Below, one piece after another: positions 51,126 to 62,520 of a stretch of DNA of 64,000 nt. The stretch is from assembly GCA_024220505.1 (NCBI GenBank), contig JAKZZE010000003.1, forward strand, positions 124,001 to 188,000. The letters run 5' to 3'. This DNA comes from Rhizopus arrhizus. Taxonomy: Eukaryota > Mucoromycota > Mucoromycetes > Mucorales > Rhizopodaceae. How positions within the stretch are numbered: position 1 is the first letter of the stretch; each line of letters opens with the position of its first letter. The notes beneath the pieces were generated by a model. It worked only from the letters and a program-made list of their open reading frames with translations. It did not search any database and was not told where the DNA came from. Position numbers and translations under genes: made by a program.

Positions 51126-52034
51126 TCAATACTGGTTATGATGAGCTTCAAAATACTTGTTTGCATCAATGTATGATGTTAACCCGCCAACATCAATGCG
51201 GCCTGATATACGGAAAGTTCCAATCTTGAATCGAGGGTGTAAATAAGCAACACATTTTCCTGTGGCATCATAAGCCTCTTTGGGTGCATTTGATACTTCA
51301 CAACTATCTACAAATTCCTCAATGAGTGGGATGGATCTACTGTTAAACAGATAAAAGCAAGGGCAGGCAGATCGGGCTTCCGTAGCAAATGGACTAGGTT
51401 TTTCAAGGAAGTTTGTGATGATGCCATTGGAATTTGTTTTGACTATACCAAACTTATGAACCTCATCATCTCTGACACTGTAGGTTGTTACAAGACAAGC
51501 ATCAGTTAATGAGTTCAACTCTTTGTATCGGTCAAAGAATTTCTTCAAATCAAAATCGTGCAAAAATAAAGTATCGCCACCAACGACCAAAACATCATCT
51601 TGGTCCATATCAAAGTGCTTTATGCCAAACAAAATATCAGGAACTGCTCCAAGACGTGTCTCGTTTGAGCTGGTGCCATCACTTACGATATGGTCGGATG
51701 GTATATTGTGATGTTTAGCCCAAGTGATGAACTGTTCATAGCATTGTGCATTAGTTACAACATATATGGATGCAGATGTAATTCCGTGATTTTGAAAAAG
51801 TTCAACCCAGTGAGTGATGAGTGCATCCTTGTTGCCTAAGGGTAACAGTGCCTTAGGTATGCCAAGTAAGTGGCTGTATTCAGTAGAGTTTGCCAAGTCT
51901 TTTTGTAAGCGTGTACCGTAACCTGCACCCAAGACCAAAACTATTTAAATGCAAGTGATATTTGTTAGCAATCAAATTGTCAAAAGAGTATTTCTTTAAT
52001 TGCACCCTATGTTTAATGCACAACCTTTAATCAT
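51126..52034 (-). CDS. NTP-transferase (sugar-1-phosphate nucleotidyltransferase-like) protein (274 aa)
   Basis: Exon 1 is only 10 bases (52025-52034, ATG ATT AAA G), exon 2 is 51126-51940; joined they give MIKVLVLGAGYGTRL, the classic nucleotide-binding signature of the family. Lys33 in GIPKALLPLG and the metal-binding VVGGDTLFLH are also present, and a C-terminal DVGGLTSYIDANKYF closes the domain. Enzymes of this fold join a nucleotide to a sugar or alcohol phosphate; the substrate cannot be told. The intron donor GTTGTG is unusual, so the first exon could be different, but no other start gives the expected N-terminus. The gene converges with MUS81; the stops are about 90 bp apart. Confidence 0.82.
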
Positions 52035-52227
52035 TTTACAAAGGGAAAAAGAGAGTCTTAAAAGCTGAAAAGAACGGGTAATATCAATTACAAGTTAGAC
52101 TTTGTGCAACTGCACAGTAAGGTTTTAATTTGTTGATTATATTTCCAGCATCCTTATTTATGTAATCGAGGTGGTGAGAAAAAGAATGCAAGCAAGTAGA
52201 TGAATTCAAACAATCACCTTTTGCTAT

Positions 52228-54039
52228 TTAGGGATGATCAAGGAAGAGAGTGCTTATTTCTTCCAATGACTTGTTTGCTGTCTATTGCATAAAAATCAGA
52301 CCATCTCTTCTTTTTTTTTTAAAAAAAAAAAAAAACTTACTTCAGGCACCAATTTTACTACAAAGATCCACAAGATACTTGATATCAGTGCATAAAACCA
52401 AAAAGTGCCTGCTGTGGACAGTGCATTTGTCATGGTCAAAAAGGTTGATGCTGCTATCAGGTTGCATATCCAATTCGTTGTAGTAGCAATCCCATTAGCT
52501 TTTCCTCGTAGCTGTAAAGTAAATAGCTCTCCTTGTATGATCCAAGGAATATAACCTAGTCCTAAAGCGTAACTTGCTACATAGGAAGTCAGTGAAATAA
52601 GCAGCATGGTTGATATTATAGTTGACTGATTATTATGACATTCTTGTGTGGACGCAGCATATTGGCCATCTTCCCTTATGCAATTATTCTTTAAATCAGA
52701 CCAATCCTGTTGGATAGCAAATGAACCACCTAATGCAAGCAAGCTTAATATCATGAATAGCATTGTTACAATCAAGATGTGTCTGCGGCCAGCTTTATCA
52801 ATAATAAAAATTGCAATCATAGTGAACATCATATTTGCTACGGCTACTACAAGCGCTACAGCTGTGGGATCTTCAAAGTTTGCCATCTTAAGAATAGTGG
52901 CTGCATAATACATGACCGTATTGAATCCACTCAACTGTTGAGCAGCCTGTAACATGCATGCTATAATTAAGGGCTTAAAATTTTCTGGTTTTAAGAAATC
53001 ATAGTATGTTCCTAAATTTGTATTTTGCATATCTTCCTGTATAGCTTCAACCTCTTGACAAATGAATTCTTCTGAGACTGAATATCCATATATTCTTCGT
53101 AATGTATGCTTTGCTGCTTCTATTTCACTGACAAATATCATGCGGCGAGGGCTTTCTGGCATAAATGGCATAATTATGAGCTGAAGAATAGCTGGTAAAG
53201 CACCAAGTCCAAACATATACCTCCATCCTCCTTCGGTTCGTGAAAAAACCAGATTTATAACATAGGCTGTAACTTGACCAAATGTAACTGCTAGAGTATT
53301 CAAAGTAGAAAGCCTTCCTCGAAATTTTTTGGGAGCAACCTCTCCTTTAAACAATGTGGAAAGTTAAGCAAAGCCAAATTTATTTATTACCATTGAAAAA
53401 TAAAAGTAAGAAAGAATATAAAAATCTACTTACCAATATAAACTGGGATAATCATAGAGGCCACTCCAACACCTACACCAACGATAAGTCTTCCTAGTAA
53501 CAATATATTGTAAGAGTGAGCAAATGCAAGCATTGCAGAGCCAAGGGTAAAAATAATGGATGCACACAAAACCAAAGGCTATCAATTATTGAGAACCAAG
53601 TACGTTATATCTTATAAAGTACCTTTCTTCCAAACCTATCAGATAGCTGCTGTATATGAGATTATTTCATTTATTTAAGACATTTCATTTCCTTACATAA
53701 CCAGCAGAAAGCCCACCAAATATGGCACCAAATGTTGTTCCACCCACTATAAATTCTTTCTGTTGAATCGACATGACAAAATCTTTCTCCAAGGGACTCA
53801 ATGCACCCGAAATAACTACAGACAAGCAACTGTGTGTGAGTAGGTCTTTAGTAAAGACCTTTTTCTTTACCTCCTGTATCGTATCCAAATAAGAAACCAC
53901 CCAAGCATACAGAAAGCACAAGAGTATAGACGAATGATGTTAAGCCTTCTTCTGATTGCCCCAATTCTTCTTCAATTCTATCTGATGAGTCGATTCTTTC
54001 ATATTGGCGCCTGTCGATAGGAAAATTATCGATTACCAT
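52228..54039 (-). CDS. MFS sugar/myo-inositol transporter (505 aa)
   Basis: Six exons: 53871-54039, 53697-53815, 53623-53649 (a 27-base microexon encoding QLSDRFGRK), 53434-53578, 52341-53344 and 52228-52281; every junction is GT-AG and the frame closes. Signature motifs of the sugar-transporter family in order: GGFLFGYDTGVISGAL, DRFGRK between TM2 and TM3, GRLIVGVGVG, PVYIGEVAP, PESPRRMIF, QQLSGFNTVMYY, DKAGRRHIL, and VPET near the end. About 12 hydrophobic segments are expected. GYDTGVISGAL is shared with fungal myo-inositol transporters, so inositol is my best guess for substrate; other polyols or hexoses are possible. Plasma-membrane proton symport is inferred from the family. Confidence 0.9.
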
Positions 54040-55630
54040 TGCTGAGAAAAGCAAAGGGAGAAAAAGAAAAATGAAATGAATTTACAGGATTTTTTATAAA
54101 TTTTCAAACTCCTCGAGCTGACATCGGATATAAAGGTCTTGTCAAATGCATCTTGTGCCTATTTTCGTGAGAACAAGACTTCAGAAACAAGTTCCACTGG
54201 AATGAAGCTGGAAGCTTTTCCTTGTCTTTATTTGAAATTAAGTCTTCAATTTTGTTTATAATGTTAGAATCTGCTTATCGCTGGAAAGAAAGAGCTATAG
54301 ATATCGTTAAGGTCACAGTAATAGTACTGGTTTGACAAAGACAATACATACTCTAAAATTAGATTTATTTATGACTACAAACAAATTTAATATATTTTGT
54401 TAGTTCAAATCCTAGGAAAGAACAAAGGAGGTTAATAAGCCAAACTGACTGGATAGTTTCAAGCAAACAATTATTAACTCAGAATAGCAAGTTCGGGTTC
54501 TCTTCAATTTTCAATCACAGATGATAGTCAACCTGTGCGTTACAAGATCCGTTTTTTTTTTTTTTCAATGTAAAAAAGATTTTGATGTTTAGGTTTGGTG
54601 ATTTGAACATTTCAAAGAATGAAATATTTTATGAAAGCGAATATTGCGTGGGACTCGTGAATTTGAAGCCGATCACGCCGTAAAGTGTTTTCCTTTTTTT
54701 ATTTTTATTTTTTATTTTTGGCTTAGAAGTAACACAACTTAGTGGACGTAGGTTACTTGTTTAATCTCACAAAAGTAAAATGACCCGATCCTGAAACATA
54801 ATTATGTAGATGTATTGGTTGTTCCAAAGCGTAAGGTTGCTAGGTATTCCGATCTTTCTTTACCTGAGGTACATGTCTTTTTTATGCTATGAAAAGGCTC
54901 TGACAAATGTAAGGGTATTTGTAGATAGCGGACCTTACATATTCAGCTAGATGTATCAGTAATGCAACAAAAACAATGTATCCAAGTATGGGAGGTGAAT
55001 CAATTTGGTTAATACAGGACGGTATAGACGCAGGTCAAACAGTAAATTGTAAAGATTTGTAAAAATATGCTATTGAACCATAAGCAAATAGATTTTTCAT
55101 GTCCATCTTCACATTATACCAAAACGATTTTCTAAATGGTATTCAGAGGGTATTGAAGATGTAAATAGAGTGCCCAGATCATTTTCTGAAATGAAAGAGG
55201 AGGCCGATCATCTAAAAAGACTATTAAACGTAAAAAAGTTTATGCTTTAATAAAGCAGCCAAAGCAACCAAAAGCATAAATTAGATATATTTTCAATCAA
55301 AACGTTTAACATTTGCATAATGCAGGGGCACAGCTTTATAGTTGAATATCATTATTTTATTTTTTTTAAAAAAGATGGTGTTTAGTTTGCAATAAAATAT
55401 AAAGAATACGCAATTATGACCACTAGTTAATTATGGCAAAATCATCATTAAAGAGCCCCATCTGCTTCCCTTTTTTTTTAGATTTTGGCTTTAATAAAGT
55501 AAATAATTTTTTTTTTTGTTTACGTTTTGCTTCTTTGGTGTACTATAGCAATAAACTCAGTTCTTTCAAGAAGAAATATTTTTGTGTATGTTTTTATTTT
55601 TTTTTATCCTTTTTTCTCCTTCTTCTTTAA
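54040..55630. other. Intergenic region between divergent genes, decayed DNA
   Basis: It holds the promoters of the transporter (-) and the kinesin-like gene (+). The stretch 54780-55260 has fragments of open frame on the plus strand (KRKVARYSDLSLPEVHVFF) broken by many stops, possibly a very old transposase, but I cannot assign it. T-rich tracts precede the kinesin start. Confidence 0.4.
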
Positions 55631-58600
55631 ATGACAGCCACTTTTGTTAAGTAAGTAGAAACATAACAGCCGAGTAAAGCTTTGTGTATAAACATTTCAA
55701 TAAAAAAAACACAAGAGTAGCATTAAGAATCAGACCCTCAATTAATAAAGACATCAAGCAAGAATGTTTAAAAACTGTCAAAAATGAAAACACAGTTTAT
55801 TTGAAGACCGACAAATGTTTTGAATTTGATTTTGTATACCCTTCGCATACTGGCCAACAAGAAGTCTATGATTCTAGTGTTGCTCCTTTATTAACCCACT
55901 TTATTAAAGGGTACAAACAATAGTTTTATGTGCCTGAAAGAATATAAAAAGAATGTCTAACTCCGTTTTGAATAGAAATAATGCAACTGTACTAGCTTAT
56001 GGGTATATATAGTCTATGCACTCTTTTTATTTTAAGCAATATTAATGATCATCAATAGTCAAAAAGACTCAGGAAAGACATATAGTATAGGAACAGGTCC
56101 AGATATTTATCCAAATACAGACAACCAGGGGATTATACATCGATTTGCGTATTCACTGTTCAATACACTAAAAGAGGAAACAAAATACCAGAATTTTCAA
56201 ATATATGCATCTTATGTAGAAATTTGCAGTGATGGCATAAAGGATCTTTTAGCTGCAAGTAATGACAGTGAGCAACATCCTTTCGTGAAAAAAGATAATC
56301 AAGGGCAAAATCATTGGACCGACATAAAAGTGCATACGGCTAAAGAATTATTAAAGTAAAAAATAGAACAGGGGAAAAAGAGAGAGAGAGAGGGGGGGGG
56401 TTGGGATGAATCCCTGTATCGTTTGTAAAGAGCTAAATTGCCATATCCTTTTTTAATAGTTGTTTAAAGAGAGGATATTCACAAAGAAGCGCTTCTTCAC
56501 ATATTATATTTTCTATTTCTATGAAGCAACGATATTTAAAGGATTTGAAAAATGGGAATGATTTGGATAAACTTCTTGTATCCAAGTTTAACTTTGTTGA
56601 CCTAGCCAGTTCAGAAAGAGTAAAAAAAAAAATCTACAGTTGATAATTAGAATCTTTGTTAATTTTGTCTCTTTGCTAGCTTGAAGAAGTTGGTGTATCA
56701 GAAAGACGCTCAAAAGAAGAAATGTCTGTCATTTCGGATTTAGCAGATCTACGATGTATTTTGACAGGTTTAGCAAAGAAAGAACCATCCAATTCATTAG
56801 TTTCCATAAAGCATCCCCAGGTTCCTTTTTTTGATAGCAACTTGACAAGCTTTCTTAAAGACAGTTTGGGAGGAAATAGCTATATATTGTTGCTAGCTTG
56901 TGTAAGTCCTTCAGAAACAGACTATACAGAAACTCTCCAAACTCTGAACTATGCAAGCCAAGCACGATATAAAAAAGGTTACCATGAAGAAAGGCCAGAT
57001 GAGCTATGTTATTTAAACACACAATTATCTCAACTTAAAAATGAGGTAGTGGCGTTAAGAGGTATACATAGCAATCGTTATTTGGAAGATGAAGTGAAAA
57101 CATTGAGAGATGAAATGAACTCGATTCGATCCTATATTCATAGCTTGACCGACGAATTGATTCAGGCCAAGACTGATAAAGATGCATTGATGATCCAGTT
57201 AAATAGCACAAATAAAACTGCTGAACTTAATCCGGTTATTCAAGAGTATGCATACCAAGTACAAAGTCTTAAGCTTCAAGTGGCTGAGACGCGGATGGAG
57301 CTTGAAGCAGCCAATAATGTATTACGTCAAACATCAGAAAATACAAACAAATGGGTACCCAACTCAGCATCTACTAGCCATCTTTATGATCTTGAAAAAT
57401 GCAACTTAAAACATCATCATACAACCGCTTCTTCAGAAAGACGTCCTATGAAACGAAAACATACGTTTAAAGTAAAAGCAGCGTTCTTACCTTCACATAG
57501 ACATAAAGAATACAATGAAGACTTGACAAATAATGCGGACGAATTCATGGATAGCTTACAAAATGAGGTAAAAATGATATAATGGAATGATTTGAAAAAA
57601 AAAAAAAAAAAGAAGAGAGGGGACGAAAAGAGGGAAAGAAAAGGGGGGGGGAGATTTAGTTGTTTCTAAGCTTTGCTTAGCATACATGCAATTTTTATGA
57701 TTACAGTCCAAAGATGAAAAAGTATTACATGAAAATATTCAACAAACTTTTGAAGATTTTTCATTTCCTTTGTTTGAAAATCATTCAACCTCCTTTGAAG
57801 ATATCAACAAAGAATTACGTATTCCTTCACCTCCTTACATTCGCTCTTCATCCCCATCTAACAATAGCATCCTGTTAGATGGTGAGGAAGATACACTGGA
57901 AGCACTTGTAAATGAAACATTACTTTATTTGTTTGGATAATTTATTTGTTTATTTTTTTTGGTTTAGGCTGTTCCCGCTTGGTCGGATGAAGTGAAAGAT
58001 GAAGTGAAAGATGACACAACAAAGCGTACATCCATCTCTGTAGATTCAATGTGGGATGATACAGACAGCTCTATAACAACATCTTACAACAACTCAAGTA
58101 CTGCAGATATACCCATTATCACATCTTCTACTACTGAAAATATGCTTAAAGGAGATAGAAAGCAAAAGAAAAAGTTGCTAAAGATGTTACACCAAGTTCA
58201 AGCAGATTCGCTAGTCAAACGAGAGCTTGTTGGTCGATTGGAAAAAACAGAAGACCTTTATACCCAAATGCGCACTACTTATGAAGATAAACTAAACAAA
58301 CTCAAGGAACACCTTTTAGAAGTACAAAAGGAAAGAGATGTTGCCCTAAGCAGAAAACCTATGTCACCTGTCGCATCCACGCCCATTAGAGAGCGCCCAC
58401 AAAGTGGATTACAATTGAGAGAGAACAGACAGGCCTCAGAGCTAAGACTAGAATATGAAGTCAAGTTAAAGAACCTGATAGCAGAAAATCAAGCTTTGCG
58501 TAAAAAGAATACACAAATCACACAAGCCAGTCGTACAACACAAGTAAAGGCGGATTCCCTCATTCGTCAGCTTCAGGCAGACATAGAGACTCTCAATGCT

Positions 58601-58954
58601 CAAAAGAAACAGCTCACTAAAAACATCAAAGCTGAAACAGATAGCGCTAAAGAAGCATCATCGCAATACGAAAGGGAAATTCAGCAATTGAAACGACGAG
58701 AAATAACGGCTTTAGAAGCAAAGAAGAAACTCGAGGAAGCCAACGAAGTACAAAATCAATTGATTACAAAGCGTTCCGAGGAGACTGCTGCTGCGAATGC
58801 ACAGGTGAGGAAACTCATTAATACATTGAGAAAAGCAGCAAATGCTGGAACCTTTTTGAATGAAGCAAACCTTGAAAAAATATTGGACGGAACATTCGTA
58901 CCGACACCAACCAACGTTCCCTCACGCAGATCGACGGTTAATACCACAGACTGA
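55631..58954 (+). CDS. Kinesin-like protein with degenerate nucleotide-binding motifs (924 aa)
   Basis: Eight exons: 55631-55650, 55716-55910, 55976-56002, 56059-56355, 56460-56619, 56680-57567, 57707-57907 and 57968-58954, all GT-AG, closing to 924 residues. The motor domain (about 1-330) begins FVKVALRIRPS and ends LQTLNYASQARYKKG. The P-loop is GQKDSGKT (81-88) instead of GQTGSGKT, switch I (about 180-197) is shortened to YSQRSASSHIIFSI without the NxxSSRSH box, and switch II is DLASSE (227-232) instead of DLAGSE. Two coiled-coil blocks follow (about 340-430 and 640-900). The long tail and DSLGGNSYILLLACVSP suggest relation to kinesin-4-like motors. Microtubule binding may persist, but ATP turnover is doubtful. 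The frame is intact over eight exons, arguing for selection and against simple decay. Confidence 0.85.
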
Positions 58955-59594
58955 TTCAATCAGTCAATTTCTTAAGATCAAACATACCTTTTACTCATTC
59001 AATATCTCGAGTTTTTACTTTTATTTTTGAGCATGCGCTTCTTCATTATTTCTTTTCCTTTAATAAACTTCAATGTTTACTCTATAGGATTGTTATGTTG
59101 TATGTTGATTTTTTTTTAAAGGAATGCTTAACAATTCAAGAAGATACAATACAGTTGATGAAATCACTGTTCATTCAATTTTTGCAGAGAGGCTAAAAAA
59201 AAGAAACACTTGCACATTTAATGTATCAACACTCTTTATTACAGCCACTATAATGGGATCATCTTCTTTAGTAAAAGCTCTGCCCAGCAAAGGGATTTCA
59301 ATAACTGCAGCATCTGTTTACTTAGAGTGCTGGTTGCATCTATTCTAAGCTCGATTGTTTTAATTTCTTATTTTTAGATTGTTCATTAACTGTATCATTT
59401 ATTCTAACAGGATGCTTTAACTTTACTGACATCAGTTTGCTTGTTTATAAAGGCATGTATATCAAAAGAAGTATTCGGTTTACTCCATCCAAACAGTGAA
59501 TAATAGAAGAAAAATACGTAAAGTTTATTACAAAGCATATATCTTTTCATTCGATAGAATTGAATGCCTTCATTGAAATCAGAGATTGATTTTC
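58955..59594. other. Intergenic DNA, nothing recognised
   Basis: 3' flank of the kinesin-like gene with candidate poly(A) signals (for example AATAAA near 59061). A 74-codon plus-strand frame at 59124-59348 has no supporting feature. Confidence 0.5.
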
Positions 59595-59722
59595 TTATTT
59601 CTTGCATTTACAAGAAGTACAAGTGCAGTTAGCACCACAGTCGCTATAAAACATGAGTTGCTTTTCATTGTCATTCATTCAGATTGCACTTACCCACAGC
59701 AGTTTCCATTGTCGTTTTGCAT
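59595..59722 (-). CDS. Metallothionein-like protein (25 aa, two exons)
   Basis: Exon 1 is 59694-59722 (ATG at 59720-59722), exon 2 is 59595-59643; the intron is GTAAGT...TATAG, 50 bp. The product starts MQNDNGNCCGDCGANC and ends TCTSCKCKK: 7 Cys in 25 residues, no aromatic residues, arranged as CC, CxxC, CxC and CxxCxC. This length and composition match the small copper-type metallothioneins of fungi (about 25 residues, 7 Cys), which bind Cu(I) or Zn/Cd in the cytosol. The intron joins the Cys pattern in frame, good support for a real gene. I found no recognisable metal-response element upstream. Confidence 0.75.
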
Positions 59723-60107
59723 ATTGAATATTCCTTTAGATTTGATTGAGTTTCTTTAGATAAAAAAAAAAAAAAAAAAAAAAGACTTGGAAAAAGATCA
59801 AATGTTTTTATATTGTCTTTTTTTTTACACATGTGCAGAGGCGTAATCATCTGAGTACTGGATAGGGTTACTCGAAGAAAAAGGATTGAACTGGTGTTTA
59901 TCTGATGACTTGTAAAGAAGGTCCTTTCTATCTCAAGTATGATTCATAACATGACATGAACTCATGATGAAGCATATGAAGAGTGTTTTTCATAAAGAGG
60001 CACAAGTAAAAAATGAATGACTGACCCCCACTGGTTGAACGCATCTAAGATCTCTTTTTTATTATTATTATTTTGTTACATGAGACATTCTTTACAACAA
60101 AGCACGA

Positions 60108-60650
60108 TTATCGTTGACCTCCATAAGATACTTGTGCGTTTGCACGGTTTGCTAATGCTTGCTTGTGTACTTGTAATTTCTTTTGCAAAACACTGCTTGT
60201 ACCTTCATTCACATCAAATACTTCAGCAGCAAATCTTTCTTCAAATGTCTTTTCTCCTCTTTTCGAAGCAGCTTCAATCATCCAAACGATAGCACGACGA
60301 CGACGTTGACGTTCTCTTAATGGCGTGGGGACATGAACCACTTTAGATCCCTTTTTGGTGGATGAAATTTTTAAGAGAGGTGAGGCTACTTCAATAGCTT
60401 CACGCAAGGCTGTGTAAGGATCTTTTTCTTCGCCGACCTTTTTCGAAAGGTGTTTCATACTATCAGAGACCAAACGTTGTGCTCTTGCTTTTTTGCCATC
60501 TCTCATAATTGTGTTTACTAATTGACTGATCACATCGTCTTTGGGGACTACAGTGACATTAGCTGTGCTCATGGCTCGAACCCAAACAGGTGTTGATCTA
60601 AATAAGGGTGTCGCACTTTGACAAAATGTTTTCAATAAAGAGCTTGACAT
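60108..60650 (-). CDS. RSM7: Mitochondrial small-subunit ribosomal protein uS7m
   Basis: 180 residues, single exon. The N-terminal approximately 30 residues (MSSSLLKTFCQSATPLFRSTP) are Ser/Arg-rich without acidic residues, a typical mitochondrial presequence. The uS7 core follows: LVNTIMRDGKKARAQRLVSDS, REAIEVASPLLKISSTKKGS, VHVPTPLRERQRRRRAIVWM and RFAAEVFDVNEGTSSVLQKK. uS7 binds the 3' major domain of small-subunit rRNA and nucleates head assembly; here it would serve mitochondrial translation. The length agrees with a mitochondrial form without large extensions. Its terminator region faces the metallothionein promoter. Confidence 0.93.
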   Translation of the reverse strand: MSSSLLKTFCQSATPLFRSTPVWVRAMSTANVTVVPKDDVISQLVNTIMRDGKKARAQRLVSDSMKHLSKKVGEEKDPYTALREAIEVASPLLKISSTKKGSKVVHVPTPLRERQRRRRAIVWMIEAASKRGEKTFEERFAAEVFDVNEGTSSVLQKKLQVHKQALANRANAQVSYGGQR

Positions 60651-60849
60651 GTTGTATATAGTGAAAGCTGGGGGGGGTTAAAACCAGGAACTTGGGGTGG
60701 CCGCTCAAAAAGAAAAAAAAAAAAAAAGCAAGTCCCAAAGACAAGCTGTGTTTGAAATTGTCGTACTTTTTTTTTCTTCAAAAAAGATTGGCTGTTTAAA
60801 CATAAAATTTAAACAATATTTACAGAACCCTTGGTCATTTAACAGAATT

Positions 60850-61640
60850 TTAATGTACGAATAGCATGCTCTTGACACTAGGATATCCTCGTCCAAAAGT
60901 TGTTTCTCTTCTTATTTTGCTCTTACAGACAGACCAGAGATGCTCTACAGGATTCAATTCTGGAGAATAAAGCCACAGATACATGCAATCGTATCTACAT
61001 CCACTAGTATCTTTTTCAGTGTTAATGCTCTTGTGAATATACGCATCACTCATTACTATGTAGCCACTCCAGAGCTTTTCATGTCTGCCTAAAATGCTCA
61101 TAGTATCAGAAACAAAGCTAAATTAGTGCCTTATAGCGGTGTTGTTTCTAGCAAAAGCTTGAGCTACTTGTTTCCCCTATGTAATCTTTTCTTGCTTTGG
61201 TAAATGTTCCTGATCTCCTTACCATTACATTAATAACATTAGGCGATGGTATTGCTCTAGGCATGGTTGTAATTCTTGCTCTTGTAGTCATCACAACTAC
61301 TCTAGCGCGAGTTTCTTTGTCTGATGAAGCTACGATTCGTTCCATATTGGCGGAAAAGACCATTTGATCAATTAGGATATAGTTATTCGTATAATACACG
61401 TCGTTTTGTGTCTATCTAACGATTCGGTTGAACCTAGTTTGTACTTTCAGGGTCATTTCGCTTTATAGAATTAAAGTATTCCTTTTTAAAATTTATTCTA
61501 CACTTTTTCGATTTAAAATCACATAGTGCAGTCTCTGAAGTGCTCAAAGTTTTAAGCTGCTTGATCAAGCTCACCATTACTTGATCTAAAATAGGAACGT
61601 ATGATATTGTTCTCAGGGATTTTACTACAATTTCTCATTC
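60850..61640 (-). pseudogene. DDE transposase relic related to DDE-A
   Basis: Two minus-strand frames (60850-61101 and 61148-61399) and further pieces up to about 61640 line up with the DDE-A transposase: FKSKKCRINFKKEYFN, ILIDQMVFSANMERIVA (catalytic Asp region), GYIVMSDAYIHKS and YSPELNPVEHLWSVCKSKIRRE (with the Glu). Frameshifts and stops separate them. No terminal repeats were identified, so only the coding remnant is called. Confidence 0.8.
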
Positions 61641-61701
61641 AAGAAATGAGTAGGAAGCAGTTATTTACAGCTTTTTTTTATATGAAATGTACAAGACTAA
61701 A

Positions 61702-62084
61702 TTAGACCCTTTCAATCGCTCGTCTTTTTGTTTTCTTGGTTAATAAACATCTATCTGCCCAAGTTAGGTAATGAAAATAGTGCAGAGAAAGTGAAATATT
61801 CTCTCCAAGACCAAGATAAATAATGAGTAGTGATTTAGGAGTGAGATTCTTTTGGAAGGGAGCTATTTTAAAATTGAATCCAAATGGATTGAATTCTTTG
61901 AGATCACCACCTTCAGATGGCCATAAAAGGCCTCTTCCTTAAAGAAAAAGCACGCATTATTAGGTGGCTATATACGTATGAAGATCTCAATATTTTGACA
62001 AACTCATAAAACGTAAATTGGTGTTTTAAATTGCATATGTTTTGTGGAAAAGAACTGGATGACTTTACTCTTTTCTCCATTCAT
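61702..62084 (-). CDS. Small unknown two-exon protein (83 aa)
   Basis: Exon 1 62069-62084 (ATG AAT GGA GAA AAG A) joined to exon 2 61702-61937 through a 131-bp GTAAAG...TTTAAG intron. The main exon reads RRGLLWPSEGGDLKEFNPFG..., with a hydrophobic middle (SLLIIYLGLGENISLSLHYF) and a basic end (KKTKRRAIERV). I recognise no family. The 79-codon open stretch with non-random composition is the main evidence; the first exon is less certain, and the gene could instead be a fragment of a larger one. Confidence 0.4.
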
Positions 62085-62520
62085 ATCAGAATCCGCCTTC
62101 TTTTTTTCTTTTTTTTAAAAGAAGAGAAAAGAGAGGATAAAGTTTTATCAATTATTTTGCTTGTTTCGTATAAGCATTTGTTTTGCAAATCATAAACAGA
62201 TTTCTTTTTAATACATGAAAGAAACAGATACGCATGATATTACATAGATCTTTGTAGACTATTTAAGGAATAATCTCTTATTTTCATAAGCAGGCTTCTT
62301 ATCACCATTATTTACTTACACATGCAATCTGTTGTAAAAAACGGCTTGTCTGTTGGTGTGTAAATAGTTTATGCAGAAATACGTATAAATATCCCTCCTT
62401 TTAAACCGTGTGACAAAAGAAAACTTATCGTGGGAAAGCAAGATTCTATTTTCCTTCAACTTTCTCACTCTCTTTTCTTTTTTCCCCTCCCCTCTTGCTT
62501 TTTTTTTTTTGTAAAAGAAA

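Noticed and set aside
54780..55260. Decayed transposase on the plus strand
   Set aside because: Only a weak resemblance (KRKVARYSD) to the DDE-A N-terminus, and too many stops to assign.
59124..59348. 74-codon plus-strand frame between the kinesin-like gene and the metallothionein
   Set aside because: No domain, splice or conservation evidence; probably 3' flank sequence.
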